Positions 37,683 to 46,410 of a stretch of 64,000 nucleotides of DNA are shown here, piece after piece. The stretch lies in NCBI RefSeq assembly GCF_029168335.1, contig NZ_JARGYC010000012.1:1-64000 (forward strand), read 5' to 3'. A program made the position numbers and the translations under genes. The DNA comes from Psychromarinibacter sediminicola. GTDB lineage: Bacteria > Pseudomonadota > Alphaproteobacteria > Rhodobacterales > Rhodobacteraceae. Numbering within the stretch: the stretch's first letter is position 1; every line of letters starts with the position of its first letter. The notes below the pieces were generated by a model, which was not told where the DNA came from, made no database searches, and saw nothing but the letters and a program-made list of their open reading frames with translations.

Positions 37683-39572
37683 ATGGCGGAACAGACCAGC
37701 GCGGCGATCCGGCTTCCGGTCGCCTTCATCGAGGACCTGTCGCGCGCCGCCAGTATCGAGGCAGTGCTGGCGACGGCCGCCGCCTGGCTGCCGGACCTGA
37801 ACGACGCCGACCGCGCGAAGCTGACCTTTCGCGACGATACCCGGCTGATCGCGCGCGGCGCGCGGCGCGACGGCATGCACGATATCGACGAGGATCTGGC
37901 GCCGATCCGCCCAGGCGACCCGCGCGACCGCGTGCTGCAGAGCGGCCTGCCGCTGCAGATGGACGCCGCCGCCCTGGGGCGCGACCCCGACCCGGCGATC
38001 CAGGCGCTCTACGACCAGGGCATGCGCACCGCGCTGTTCGTGCCGATGCGCACCGCCGGCGCCACGGTGGGAATCATCGGGCTGCAGCGCCGGGCGGCCA
38101 CGCCGTTCGGCGACCTGCAGATCCGTCAGCTCGGCGCCGCCGGGAGCTGGATCGCGGCGCAGGCGCGGCTGATGCAGCAGCTTCGCTCCAACGCCCGGCT
38201 GGCCGAGACCGATCCGCTGACCGGGCTGGCCAACCGCGCCCGGCTGATGCGCGTGCTCGACGGGCCCGGCGCGCTGCACCAGGCGGACGGGCATGGCCGC
38301 ATCGTCGGCGTGCTGCACGTGGATCTCGACCGCTTCAAGGAGATCAACGACCGGCTGGGCCATGCCACCGGCGACGCGGTGCTGACCCAGGCGGCCGAGA
38401 TCATGCGGCAGACCGCCGGTCCCACCGACCTGGTCGCCCGGGTCGGCGGCGACGAGTTCGTGATCGCGACGCGCACCGACCGCCAGGGCCGGCACCTCGC
38501 CCGGCTCGCCGCGGCGCTGGCCGGCCGGCTGGCCGCGCCGATGCGGGTCGGCGGCGTCGACATCCGCTGCCCCGCCTCGATCGGCACGGCAATGGCCAAC
38601 TCCGGGGCCAGTACGGGATCCAATAAGGGGGCCGGTTCAGGGACCAGCGCCGGCGAGGCCGGTACCGGGGCGGAGCGGCTGATCGCGAATGCCGATCTCG
38701 CCCTTTACGAGGTCAAGCGTCAGGGCCGCGGCGGCGTGCGCGCCTTCGCCACGGAGATGCGCGACCGGTTCGAAGCCCGCCGCAGCCTGCACGCCGAACT
38801 GCGCGCCGCCGTCGAGGAGGAGGCGTTCGAGCCGCATTTCCAGCCAATCGTGACCCTGGCGGACGGGGCGCTCGCCGGGGTCGCGGTACTGGCGCGCTGG
38901 CCGCATCCCGACCGCGGCCTGCTGGCACCGGAGGGCTTCCTCGACGCGGCCGCCGAGGTCGGCCTCGCGGCGCGGATCGACACCATCGTGCGCGCCAAGG
39001 GGCTTTGCGCGCTGGCCCGGCTGCGCGCCGCCGGCTGGACCGCGCCGGTGATGTCGGTCAACATTTCCGCCGACACGCTTTCGGACCCGGAGCTGCCCGA
39101 GACGCTGCTGTGGGACGTCCTGGGCCAGGGGCTGCAGCCCGCCGACCTGCGGCTCGACGTGGCGGAATCGCTGCTGATCGCCGATGCCGAGGGCCGGGTC
39201 CGCGACCGGATCGCCGCGCTGTGCGCCAAGGGCTTCGCGGTGGAGATCGACGAATTCGGGACGGGCCACGCCGCCATGCCCCGGATGCGGCAGCTGCAGC
39301 TCCGCGGCCTGAAGCTCGCGCCGGCGCTGACCGAACACCTGCCCGACACCTGCGCCGAGGCGATCCTGGGTGCGATCCTCGCCATGGGCGCCGAGCTGGG
39401 CCTCTCCGTCACCGCCAAGGGCGTGGAAACGGCCGAGGAGCTGGCGCGGCTCCACGCGCTCGGCTGCGACCGGGCGCAGGGCCGTGCGGTCTCCGCGCCG
39501 CTGGACGAGGCCGCGCTGACCGACTACCTGCGCCGCCACGGCAACCCCCGTCTCCCGCTGGCCGCCGGCTGA
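37683..39572 (+). CDS. GAF-GGDEF-EAL protein; EAL part degenerate
   Basis: 629 aa from 37683 (AGAGG 9 bp upstream; an in-frame ATG at 37674 abuts the SD). The N-terminal 150 residues look like GAF (RTALFVPMRTAGATVGIIGLQ). GGDEF (about 170-340) has RVGGDEFVIA and DPLTGLANRARLM. The I-site RxxD reads GPTD. A Gly/Ser/Thr/Ala linker interrupts the domain (NSGASTGSNKGAGSGTSAGE). The EAL domain (about 380-620) shows VLA for EAL, VAES for the E of the metal site, DEFGTG for DDFGTG and KLA for KID, so phosphodiesterase activity is unlikely. It probably makes cyclic di-GMP, with the EAL as a regulatory part. Confidence 0.88.
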   Translation: MAEQTSAAIRLPVAFIEDLSRAASIEAVLATAAAWLPDLNDADRAKLTFRDDTRLIARGARRDGMHDIDEDLAPIRPGDPRDRVLQSGLPLQMDAAALGRDPDPAIQALYDQGMRTALFVPMRTAGATVGIIGLQRRAATPFGDLQIRQLGAAGSWIAAQARLMQQLRSNARLAETDPLTGLANRARLMRVLDGPGALHQADGHGRIVGVLHVDLDRFKEINDRLGHATGDAVLTQAAEIMRQTAGPTDLVARVGGDEFVIATRTDRQGRHLARLAAALAGRLAAPMRVGGVDIRCPASIGTAMANSGASTGSNKGAGSGTSAGEAGTGAERLIANADLALYEVKRQGRGGVRAFATEMRDRFEARRSLHAELRAAVEEEAFEPHFQPIVTLADGALAGVAVLARWPHPDRGLLAPEGFLDAAAEVGLAARIDTIVRAKGLCALARLRAAGWTAPVMSVNISADTLSDPELPETLLWDVLGQGLQPADLRLDVAESLLIADAEGRVRDRIAALCAKGFAVEIDEFGTGHAAMPRMRQLQLRGLKLAPALTEHLPDTCAEAILGAILAMGAELGLSVTAKGVETAEELARLHALGCDRAQGRAVSAPLDEAALTDYLRRHGNPRLPLAAG

Positions 39573-39582
39573 CAGCGACCGG

Positions 39583-40524
39583 TCAGGCCGCGTCGCGCAG
39601 GCCGAAAAAGCCGGCCGTCTCCGCCATGACGCGGTCCCGCACCTCCGGCCGTTCCATCAGCACCTCGTGCTCGGCCCGGTCGACGAGCTCCAGCCGCCCG
39701 CCCGGCCAGCCGGCCATCCGCGCGTGGATCGGGTCGGTGTCGACCACCCGCTCGTTGCCGCCGAGCCAGGTGAGGCAGGGCACCTCCGGCGCCGGCCGCC
39801 GCGCCAGCGCGCGCGTCTCCATCAGCGCCTCGAACAGCCAGTGCAGACTGGGCCCGCCCAGCGCCAGATCGGGATGCTCGGAGACCTGCCGTAGCATATA
39901 GTCGAACATCTCCCGGTCCGTCGTCAGCACGTTGTCTTCGAACGGCGCGCCCTCGACGTAGGTCTCCGGCGCCGTGCCCGGCACATAGCGGTGCCCGAAG
40001 CCCATCCGCTGCGACGCCCAGGACAGCGACCAGGCCACCGGCCGCAACAGCCCGCTGATCGGGATGCCCCACATCGGCGCGGTAAACGCGGCCGCCCGCA
40101 CCGGCAGATCCTCCATCAGGCTGCGCAGCCCGATGCAGCCGCCCATCGAATGGGCGATCAGGAAATAGGGCTCCGCCAGCCCCTCGGCCCGCGCCAGCCG
40201 CAGCATCTCGGCCACGTCGAGCTGATAGTCGGGAAATTCGATCACATGGCCCGTGGCGCGGTCGTCGAGATGCCGCTCGGCCAGCCCCTGCCCGCGCCAG
40301 TCGATGGCGATGACCGACAGCCCGAGCGCCCGGAACTCCCCGGCGGTCCGGCCGTATTTCTCGACATATTCGGTGCGCCCCGGGAACAGCAAGACGGTCC
40401 CCCGCGTCCCGCCCGGCCAAACCGCCAGCCGCAGCCGCACCCCGTCCTCGGCCCGCACCCAGACGGCGCGGGCGTCTTCCGGCCCCTCGGCGACCGCGTG
40501 GTGGAACGGCGCCGGCTCGGGCAT
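39583..40524 (-). CDS. alpha/beta hydrolase, lysophospholipase-like
   Basis: 313 aa. The nucleophile elbow is LIAHSMGGCIGL (Ser), the oxyanion region is VLLFPGRTEYVEKYG, and the acid and base lie in VDTDPIH and DRAEHEVLMERP. These fit monoacylglycerol lipase or lysophospholipase L2-type enzymes. The gene starts 1 nt after the stop of the SCP2 gene upstream. It is convergent with the GGDEF gene (10-bp gap). Confidence 0.87.
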   Translation of the reverse strand: MPEPAPFHHAVAEGPEDARAVWVRAEDGVRLRLAVWPGGTRGTVLLFPGRTEYVEKYGRTAGEFRALGLSVIAIDWRGQGLAERHLDDRATGHVIEFPDYQLDVAEMLRLARAEGLAEPYFLIAHSMGGCIGLRSLMEDLPVRAAAFTAPMWGIPISGLLRPVAWSLSWASQRMGFGHRYVPGTAPETYVEGAPFEDNVLTTDREMFDYMLRQVSEHPDLALGGPSLHWLFEALMETRALARRPAPEVPCLTWLGGNERVVDTDPIHARMAGWPGGRLELVDRAEHEVLMERPEVRDRVMAETAGFFGLRDAA

Positions 40525-40525
40525 G

Positions 40526-40813
40526 TCAGTTGAGAACGGCGCCCAGCTGCATCGCCATGCCCATGTCGCCGTCGACCGACAGCTTGCCGGTCATGAAGGC
40601 CGAGGTCGGGTCGAGGTCGCCTTCGAGGATCGCGCGGAAGGTCTCGGCATCCGAGGTGAGCGTCACGTCGGCCTCTTCGTCGGCGGCGCGTACACCGGCC
40701 GAATCGAGCATGATGGACCCCTCGTTCTCGATCACGAACTTGGCCCGGCCGTCGAACTCGCTGGTGTCCTTCTCGCTCAGCGCCGCGACGGCGCCGTTGA
40801 TGACGTCGCTCAT
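40526..40813 (-). CDS. SCP2 sterol-binding domain protein
   Basis: 95 aa. KFVIENEGSIMLDSAGV, the DVTLTSDAETFRAILEGDLDP block and FMTGKLSVDGDMGMAMQLG are the SCP2 domain elements, which form a lipid-binding pocket. It is the first gene of a two-gene unit with the hydrolase, suggesting work on a lipid. Longer frames upstream are chance extensions over the TPR gene. Confidence 0.9.
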   Translation of the reverse strand: MSDVINGAVAALSEKDTSEFDGRAKFVIENEGSIMLDSAGVRAADEEADVTLTSDAETFRAILEGDLDPTSAFMTGKLSVDGDMGMAMQLGAVLN

Positions 40814-40882
40814 GGAAGAGGCTCCTCGATTTGTGACCCGCGCGGGGCTCGCATTTCGCTTCCGCAGCAGTATGCTCCGGTT

Positions 40883-41434
40883 ATGGGAAAGATGAAACGG
40901 TTCTGCAAATCTGTCGTTGCGACATATCTCCTGACCGCCGGCGCCGTGCTGGCGCAGGAGGCGGATATGGACGCGCTGCTCGCCGAACTGGCCGACCCGG
41001 ACACCGGGAACTGGGAGCAGGTGGAGCGCAAGATCCGCCTGGAATGGTCGAAATCCGGCTCGCCCGCGATGGACCTTCTGCTGATGCGCGGCCGCGACGC
41101 GATCGAGGACGGCGACCTGGACCTCGCGCTCGACCACTTCACGGCGCTGACCGATCACGCGCCCGATTTCGCCGAGGGCTGGACCAGCCGGGCCAGCGTC
41201 TACTTCCAGAAGGAGCTCTACGGCCCCGCGCTGCACGACCTGGGCCGCGCGCTGACGCTGAACCCGAACCATTTCGAGGCGCTGTCGGGCCTTGCGGTGA
41301 TTCTCGAGGAGACCGGCAATCGCGAGGACGCGCTGGAGGCGTGGCGGATGGTGGCCGACCTGCACCCGCACCGCCCCGAGACCCAGGCGGCGATCGAGCG
41401 GCTGGAGAAGGAATTCGGCGGCTCGTCGCTCTGA
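40883..41434 (+). CDS. secreted TPR-repeat protein
   Basis: 183 aa. A signal peptide (ATYLLTAGAVLAQEA, cleavage after LAQ) leads to a protein with at least two or three TPR repeats (ALDHFTALTDHAPDFAEGWT, ALHDLGRALTLNPNHFEALS, ALEAWRMVADLHPHRPE). It is probably periplasmic and binds a partner. The ATG at 40883 is used; one at 40892 is possible. It is divergent from the SCP2 gene with 69 bp between. Confidence 0.82.
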   Translation: MGKMKRFCKSVVATYLLTAGAVLAQEADMDALLAELADPDTGNWEQVERKIRLEWSKSGSPAMDLLLMRGRDAIEDGDLDLALDHFTALTDHAPDFAEGWTSRASVYFQKELYGPALHDLGRALTLNPNHFEALSGLAVILEETGNREDALEAWRMVADLHPHRPETQAAIERLEKEFGGSSL

Positions 41435-41575
41435 GCCGCCCGCTCCTATACATCGCCCTCCGGCTGCATTACATCCAATTTGAGTGAAACGGACAGGACC
41501 GGGACGCAAAGGCCCCCGAGGGGTCGGCGCAGAGGCCCCGCGGCGGGGCCCGACCCGGTAAGCAGAGGCAGTACG

Positions 41576-44524
41576 ATGGGCGAACAGGCGCGGATCACGG
41601 CGGTTCTGGGGCCCACCAATACCGGCAAGACCCATTACGCGATCGAACGGATGCTGGCGCATCGCACCGGCGTCATCGGTCTGCCGCTCCGGCTCCTGGC
41701 GCGCGAGGTCTACGACCGGATCGTGAAGCTGCGCGGACCGTCGGTGGTGGCGCTGGTCACCGGCGAGGAGCGTATCGTGCCGGAGCGGACGCAATACTGG
41801 GTCTGCACGACCGAGGCGATGCCGCAGGGCCTGTTGCCCGACTTCCTGGCCATCGACGAGGTTCAGCTCTGCGCCGACCCCGAGCGCGGCCACGTCTTCA
41901 CCGACCGCCTTCTCCGCGCCCGCGGCACCCACGAGACGCTGCTTCTGGGCGCCGACACGATGCGCGGCGCCATCGCGGCGCTGGTGCCGAAGGTCCAGTT
42001 CGCCCGCCGCGACCGGTTCTCCGAGCTGCTCTACATCGGCCCCAAGAAGATCAGCCGGATGCCCCGCCGTTCGGCCATCGTCGGCTTCTCGGTCGACCAG
42101 GTCTATGCCATCGCCGAGCTGATCCGCCGGCAGAAGGGCGGCGCCGCGGTGGTGATGGGCGCGCTCAGCCCGCGCACCCGGAACGCGCAGGTCGATCTCT
42201 ACCAAAACGGCGACGTGGACTACCTGGTGGCGACCGACGCCATCGGCATGGGGCTGAACCTCGACATCGACCACGTCGCGTTTTCGTCGCTCGCCAAGTT
42301 CGACGGCCGCCGGATGCGCCCCTTGCAGCCCAACGAGCTGGCCCAGATCGCCGGCCGCGCCGGCCGTTACACCCGCGACGGCACCTTCGGCACCACCGGC
42401 GAGGCGCCGGGGCTGGACGAGGGCGTGGCCGAGGCGATCCAGGACCACCGCTTCGCGCCCATCCGCAAGCTGCAATGGCGCAATCCCGATCTCGACTTCG
42501 GCTCGATCCCGGGCCTGATCGACTCGCTGGAGGCGAAGCCCGACGACGAGCGCCTGACCCGCGGCCGCGAGGCCGACGACCTGATGGCGCTGAAGCTTCT
42601 GGGCGACGTCGACGCGGTGCGCCAGCGCGCCACCGGCCCCAAGGACATCCAGCTTCTCTGGGACGTCTGCCGCATCCCCGATTTCCGCGGCATCAGCCAT
42701 GCCGAACACGCGGGGTTGCTGGAGACGATTTTCCGCTATCTTCAGGAATACGGCCGCGTCCCCGACGACTGGCTGGCGCGGCAGGTGAAGCGGATCGACC
42801 GCACCGACGGGGAAATCGACACCCTGTCGAAACGGTTGGCATATATCCGCACATGGACCTATGTGGCGCAGCGCTCGGGCTGGCTGGATGACGAAACTCA
42901 TTGGCGCGGCGCGACCCGCGCTGTAGAAGACCGTTTGTCGGACGCCCTGCACGAGCGGCTGACGCAAAGATTTGTGGACCGGCGCACCAGCGTGCTGATG
43001 CGCCGGCTCAAGCAGAAGGAGAGCCTTGTGGCCGAGGTGAACGACAAGGGCGAGGTGACCGTCGAGGGCCAGTATGTGGGCCGGCTGGAAGGGTTCCGCT
43101 TCAGCCAGGACAAGGCGGGGTCGCCCGACGAGGCCAAGACGCTGCGCCAGGCGTCGCTGCAGGCGCTGAAGCCGGAGTTCCACCTGCGCGCCGACCGGTT
43201 CTACAACGCCCCCGACACGGAAATCGACTTCACCGACCAGGGCGGGCTGATGTGGGGCGAGCTGGCGATCGGCAAGCTGGTCGCGGGCCCCGAGCCGCTG
43301 AAGCCGCAGGCCGAGGCCTTCGTCGACGAAGAGGCCGGGCCGGACGTGCAGCAGAAGGTGCAGCGCCGGCTGCAGCATTTCATCGACCGCAAGGTCGCCA
43401 CGCTGTTCGAGCCTCTGATGAACATGCAGCGGGACGAGACGCTGACCGGCCTCGCCCGCGGCTTCGCCTTCCGCATGGTCGAGGCGATGGGCGTGATCCC
43501 GCGCGACCAGGTCGCCGGAGAGGTGAAGGATCTCGACCAGGACGCCCGCTCGATGCTGCGCAAGCATGGCATCCGCTTCGGCCAGTTCACCGTGTTCATG
43601 CCGCTCCTGCTGAAGCCCGCGCCGACCCGGCTGCGCCTGGTGCTCTGGGGTCTGTCGCAAGGGCTGGACGAGTTCCCCGACAGCCCGCCGCCGGGCCTGG
43701 TGACGATCCCGACCCACGGCGACGCGCCCGACAGCTATCATACCATGGCCGGCTATCGCCGCGCCGGCGACCGGGCGATCCGCATCGACATGCTGGAACG
43801 CCTCGCCGACATGCTGCGCGCCGAGGACAGCCGCGGCGGTTTCGAGGCGACGGCCGACATGCTGTCGATCACCGGCATGACGCTGGAGCAGTTCGCCGGC
43901 CTGATGGAGGGCCTCGGCTACAAGGCCGAGAAGGGCGAGCGCGAGAAGGTGAAGCCGGTGGCCGAGGTCGTCCCCGGCGACGCCGAGCCCAGCGCCCCCG
44001 CCGACGCGCCCGAACCGGGGCCCGACGCGGCCGACGCCCCCACCCCCGACACCCCGGTGATGGACGCGGGCGAAGAACCGCAGGGCGGCATCACCGGCCA
44101 GCCGGAGGCGCCCGCGCCCGCCGAGGAACCGGCCCCCGAGGCCGAGGTCGAGGCGGTTCCGGCCGAGGGCACCGCGCCCGTCGACGAGGTCGCCGACAAC
44201 GTCGAGAAGGTCGACGACCAGATCGCCGAGACGCCGGAGGAAGAGATCCTGCCCGGCACCGCGCCCGACGCCGATGCGGGCCCCGAGATCGAGGTCTACT
44301 ACACCTTCACCTGGGCCGGTTTCGGCCGTAAGCGCGAGGGCAATCGCCCGCCCAAGGGCAAGGGCAAGCCGAAGGGCAAGGGCAAGCGCCCGCCGCAGGC
44401 CAAGGGCAAGGGCGGCGACGGCCAGAAGGGCCGCAATTACGAAAGCCGCCCGCCCAAGAAGGACAAGATCGACCCCGACAACCCCTTCGCGGCCGCGCTG
44501 ATGGGGCTGAAGGACAAGACTTGA
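41576..44524 (+). CDS. Suv3/MgpS-type ATP-dependent RNA helicase
   Basis: 982 aa. P-loop AVLGPTNTGKTHYA, DEVQ in AIDEVQLC, LLGADTMRG, VATDAIGMGLNLDIDHVAFSS and QIAGRAGRYTRDG are the Suv3-like helicase motifs. The helicase part ends near 800. The C-terminal 150 residues are acidic and Pro/Ala-rich (PEPGPDAADAPTPDTP) and then Lys/Gly/Pro-rich (KGKGKPKGKGKRPPQAKGKG), a flexible tail likely for RNA or partner binding. The ATG at 41576 with AGAGG is chosen over a TTG start further up. Confidence 0.88.
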   Translation: MGEQARITAVLGPTNTGKTHYAIERMLAHRTGVIGLPLRLLAREVYDRIVKLRGPSVVALVTGEERIVPERTQYWVCTTEAMPQGLLPDFLAIDEVQLCADPERGHVFTDRLLRARGTHETLLLGADTMRGAIAALVPKVQFARRDRFSELLYIGPKKISRMPRRSAIVGFSVDQVYAIAELIRRQKGGAAVVMGALSPRTRNAQVDLYQNGDVDYLVATDAIGMGLNLDIDHVAFSSLAKFDGRRMRPLQPNELAQIAGRAGRYTRDGTFGTTGEAPGLDEGVAEAIQDHRFAPIRKLQWRNPDLDFGSIPGLIDSLEAKPDDERLTRGREADDLMALKLLGDVDAVRQRATGPKDIQLLWDVCRIPDFRGISHAEHAGLLETIFRYLQEYGRVPDDWLARQVKRIDRTDGEIDTLSKRLAYIRTWTYVAQRSGWLDDETHWRGATRAVEDRLSDALHERLTQRFVDRRTSVLMRRLKQKESLVAEVNDKGEVTVEGQYVGRLEGFRFSQDKAGSPDEAKTLRQASLQALKPEFHLRADRFYNAPDTEIDFTDQGGLMWGELAIGKLVAGPEPLKPQAEAFVDEEAGPDVQQKVQRRLQHFIDRKVATLFEPLMNMQRDETLTGLARGFAFRMVEAMGVIPRDQVAGEVKDLDQDARSMLRKHGIRFGQFTVFMPLLLKPAPTRLRLVLWGLSQGLDEFPDSPPPGLVTIPTHGDAPDSYHTMAGYRRAGDRAIRIDMLERLADMLRAEDSRGGFEATADMLSITGMTLEQFAGLMEGLGYKAEKGEREKVKPVAEVVPGDAEPSAPADAPEPGPDAADAPTPDTPVMDAGEEPQGGITGQPEAPAPAEEPAPEAEVEAVPAEGTAPVDEVADNVEKVDDQIAETPEEEILPGTAPDADAGPEIEVYYTFTWAGFGRKREGNRPPKGKGKPKGKGKRPPQAKGKGGDGQKGRNYESRPPKKDKIDPDNPFAAALMGLKDKT

Positions 44525-44564
44525 ACGCGCGCCCCTGATGGGCCGTCGGTTTCAGGAGGCGACG

Positions 44565-44870
44565 ATGAGTATTGCAGCCGCCCAGACCTTTTCCGCCCAG
44601 CAAGCGGTGGATGCTGCGTTCGCCGAATTTCACCGGTTCTTTGCCGCCGCGGACGTCAAGAATGCCCTTCTGGAAGAGCTCGACTACGACGAGCAGGCAG
44701 ACGAATGGCTTGTCAGAATCGGGTTCGATGTGGGGCGCACTGCGATCCTGAAACCGGGCACAAACGCCTTGGCCGCGTTGGTTCACCAAGAAGAGGTTCG
44801 GCCGGTAAGAGAGACCCGGACGTTTGTACTGCAAGGCTCCGATGGCGCGCTCAAAAGGATCGCTTCCTGA
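44565..44870 (+). CDS. unrecognised protein, candidate antitoxin of the PIN gene
   Basis: 101 aa. The N-terminal helix (QTFSAQQAVDAAFAEFHRFF) is followed by a small sheet (EWLVRIGFDVGRTAIL, VRETRTFVLQGSDGALKRI). I do not recognise the family. CAGGAGG is well placed before the ATG. Its stop (TGA 44868-44870) abuts the TTG start of the PIN gene, so the two are coupled. Codon use and GC are visibly lower than the flanking helicase gene, suggesting acquisition. It may be an antitoxin or a partner of the PIN protein. Confidence 0.68.
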   Translation: MSIAAAQTFSAQQAVDAAFAEFHRFFAAADVKNALLEELDYDEQADEWLVRIGFDVGRTAILKPGTNALAALVHQEEVRPVRETRTFVLQGSDGALKRIAS

Positions 44871-45329
44871 TTGGCCGAAGTACTGATCGACACGAACCTC
44901 GTACTTCTCTTCGTCGTGGGAGAGGCGAACCCGGGCGCGATCAGCACACACAGGCGACTCGGTGCGTTTGATGCCACTGACCTTGCATTACTCAAGAACC
45001 GACTGGCCCGGTACTCCGGCCATGTGACCCTACCGAACATCCTCACGGAAACATCCAACCTGTTGCGGATCGGAAAAGACCCGAGGAGTGCGGAACCCGC
45101 CAAGCTTCTTGTGCGCTATGCTCAGACCGCGCGCGAGCTGTACGTACCAAGCCATGACGTCGGCAGTCGTGACGAGTTCTTCAAGTTCGGACTTACCGAC
45201 ACCGCTATCGCCTCGCTGTTCCATGAAGGGATTTCCGTCATCACTGTGGATTTCGACTTTTACGGGTTCCTGACATATCTCGGTATGGACGCGATAAACC
45301 TGCGTCACGACCGGTCGCCGAGCCAGTAG
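44871..45329 (+). CDS. PIN-domain ribonuclease-like protein
   Basis: 152 aa from a TTG start directly after the previous stop. The PIN acidic quartet is visible: Asp7 (VLIDTN), Glu60 (LTETSNLL), Asp110 (GLTDTAIASL) and Asp127 or Asp129 (VITVDFDFYG). Such proteins cut RNA, often as VapC-type toxins or defence nucleases. Length is slightly more than VapC (about 130). The pair has lower GC and different codons than its neighbours and splits the usual helicase-S4 gene order. The true start could also be a later codon. Confidence 0.82.
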   Translation: MAEVLIDTNLVLLFVVGEANPGAISTHRRLGAFDATDLALLKNRLARYSGHVTLPNILTETSNLLRIGKDPRSAEPAKLLVRYAQTARELYVPSHDVGSRDEFFKFGLTDTAIASLFHEGISVITVDFDFYGFLTYLGMDAINLRHDRSPSQ

Positions 45330-45337
45330 ATAACCCG

Positions 45338-45718
45338 ATGCCGGAAGCTCCCTCATCACCCAAAACCCGCCTCGACAAGTGGCTGTGGTACGCGCGCTTC
45401 TTCAAGACCCGCGGGCTGGCGGCCAAGACGGTCTCGGCCGGTCACGTCCGGGTGAACGCGACGCGGGTGTCGAAACCGGCGCACGCCGTCGGCCCGGGCG
45501 ACACGCTGACCTTCGCGCAGGGCAAGCGCATCCGCGTGGTCCGCATCCTCGCCCCCGGCACACGGCGCGGCCCGGCGCCCGAGGCGCAGGCGCTCTACGA
45601 CGATCTCACGCCGGCGCCCGATCCGACGCCGCCCGCGCCGAAATACGACCGCGGCGGCCGGCCGACCAAGAAAGATCGCCGCAAGGCCGACGCGGCCCGC
45701 CGAACCGACCTTGAATGA
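45338..45718 (+). CDS. S4 domain RNA-binding protein, Hsp15-like
   Basis: 126 aa. [34 protein letters not shown] is the S4 domain that begins Hsp15/HslR proteins, which bind stalled 50S subunits carrying nascent chains. The C-terminus is basic and Pro-rich ([20 protein letters not shown]). It is the second of the conserved set helicase-S4-FdxA-CarD, with the PIN pair inserted before it. Confidence 0.87.
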   Translation: MPEAPSSPKTRLDKWLWYARFFKTRGLAAKTVSAGHVRVNATRVSKPAHAVGPGDTLTFAQGKRIRVVRILAPGTRRGPAPEAQALYDDLTPAPDPTPPAPKYDRGGRPTKKDRRKADAARRTDLE

Positions 45719-45767
45719 TCCGCGCCGCTGGAATAGCTGTGGCCCAAGCCAAAGGCCGGAACCACCC

Positions 45768-46106
45768 ATGACCTATATCGTCAACGACAACTGCATCGCC
45801 TGCAAATACACCGACTGCGTCGAGGTCTGCCCCGTGGACTGCTTCTACGAGGGCGAGAACATGCTGGTGATCCATCCCGACGAATGCATCGACTGCGGCG
45901 TCTGCGAGCCCGAATGCCCCGCCGAGGCGATCCTGCCCGACACCGAGCCCGACACCGAGAAATGGGTCGAGTTCAACCGCAAGTACTCCGAGATGTGGCC
46001 GGTCATCATCACCAAGAAGGATCCGCTGCCCGATGCCGAGGAGCGCGACGGCGAATCCGGCAAGCTGGAGAAGTACTTCTCGGAAAATCCCGGCGAGGGC
46101 GGCTGA
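45768..46106 (+). CDS. fdxA: 7Fe-type ferredoxin FdxA
   Basis: 112 aa. [19 protein letters not shown] gives the 3Fe-4S type Cys spacing, and [17 protein letters not shown] gives the 4Fe-4S type. The C-terminal 45 residues are acidic and lack Cys, the typical FdxA extension. It carries electrons at low potential. The start ATG follows AAAGGCCGGAACCACCC, a modest SD. Confidence 0.95.
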   Translation: MTYIVNDNCIACKYTDCVEVCPVDCFYEGENMLVIHPDECIDCGVCEPECPAEAILPDTEPDTEKWVEFNRKYSEMWPVIITKKDPLPDAEERDGESGKLEKYFSENPGEGG

Positions 46107-46120
46107 AGCCCCGATTCGGC

Positions 46121-46139
46121 ACGTCAGCATCGTTGACGT
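46121..46139. terminator. hairpin after fdxA
   Basis: ACGTCA (46121-46126) pairs with TGACGT (46134-46139). The stem is only 6 bp and no T-run follows, so it is a weak terminator at best. Confidence 0.3.
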
Positions 46140-46225
46140 AACGTTTCGCCGGCCGGGATCCAAAATTCGGCATTGTCAAGCCGCTGAAAACGCATGTTTT
46201 TGGCCGGCGCCGGCTGTGTGGTGCT

Positions 46226-46253
46226 TTGAATCTGAGCGTTTTTCTGCTATATT
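46226..46253 (+). promoter_or_regulatory. sigma-70 promoter upstream of carD
   Basis: TTGAAT at 46226-46231 and TATATT at 46248-46253 are separated by 16 bp. Transcription from about 46260 would give a 150-nt leader before carD, which contains GC-rich stems but no recognised riboswitch. Confidence 0.6.
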
Positions 46254-46410
46254 CTCGTCATATCGACGCTGGTAACCCGATGCCACCCGCAGGGGCTCTG
46301 TTCCTGAGGATGGTTTTTTTGGCGCCACTGTCCGGATTTCTCTGGGGGAAAGCCGGGCGCCGGGGAGCTTCGTCACGGGCCCTGACGGGCCTTCCGAGGA
46401 AGGACGCTGC

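Larger units (their letters stand above)
46107..46410. other. 304-bp intergenic region between fdxA and carD
   Basis: It contains a small hairpin after fdxA, an AT-rich promoter region (46160-46260) with the sigma-70 elements, and a 150-nt leader with a run of seven T (46314-46320) and an SD GAGGAAGGA before carD. No coding gene is supported. Confidence 0.5.

Noticed and set aside
41480-41575. GGGACGCAAAGG word resembling a cyclic di-GMP-I riboswitch
   Set aside because: The P1b stem with its GNRA loop and the rest of the fold are missing: only three bases separate ACAGG from GGGACG. I see no support for a riboswitch.
40526-43741. Long minus-strand extension upstream of the SCP2 gene
   Set aside because: The extension is antisense to the TPR and helicase genes; the SCP2 domain begins at 40813 with a normal ATG.
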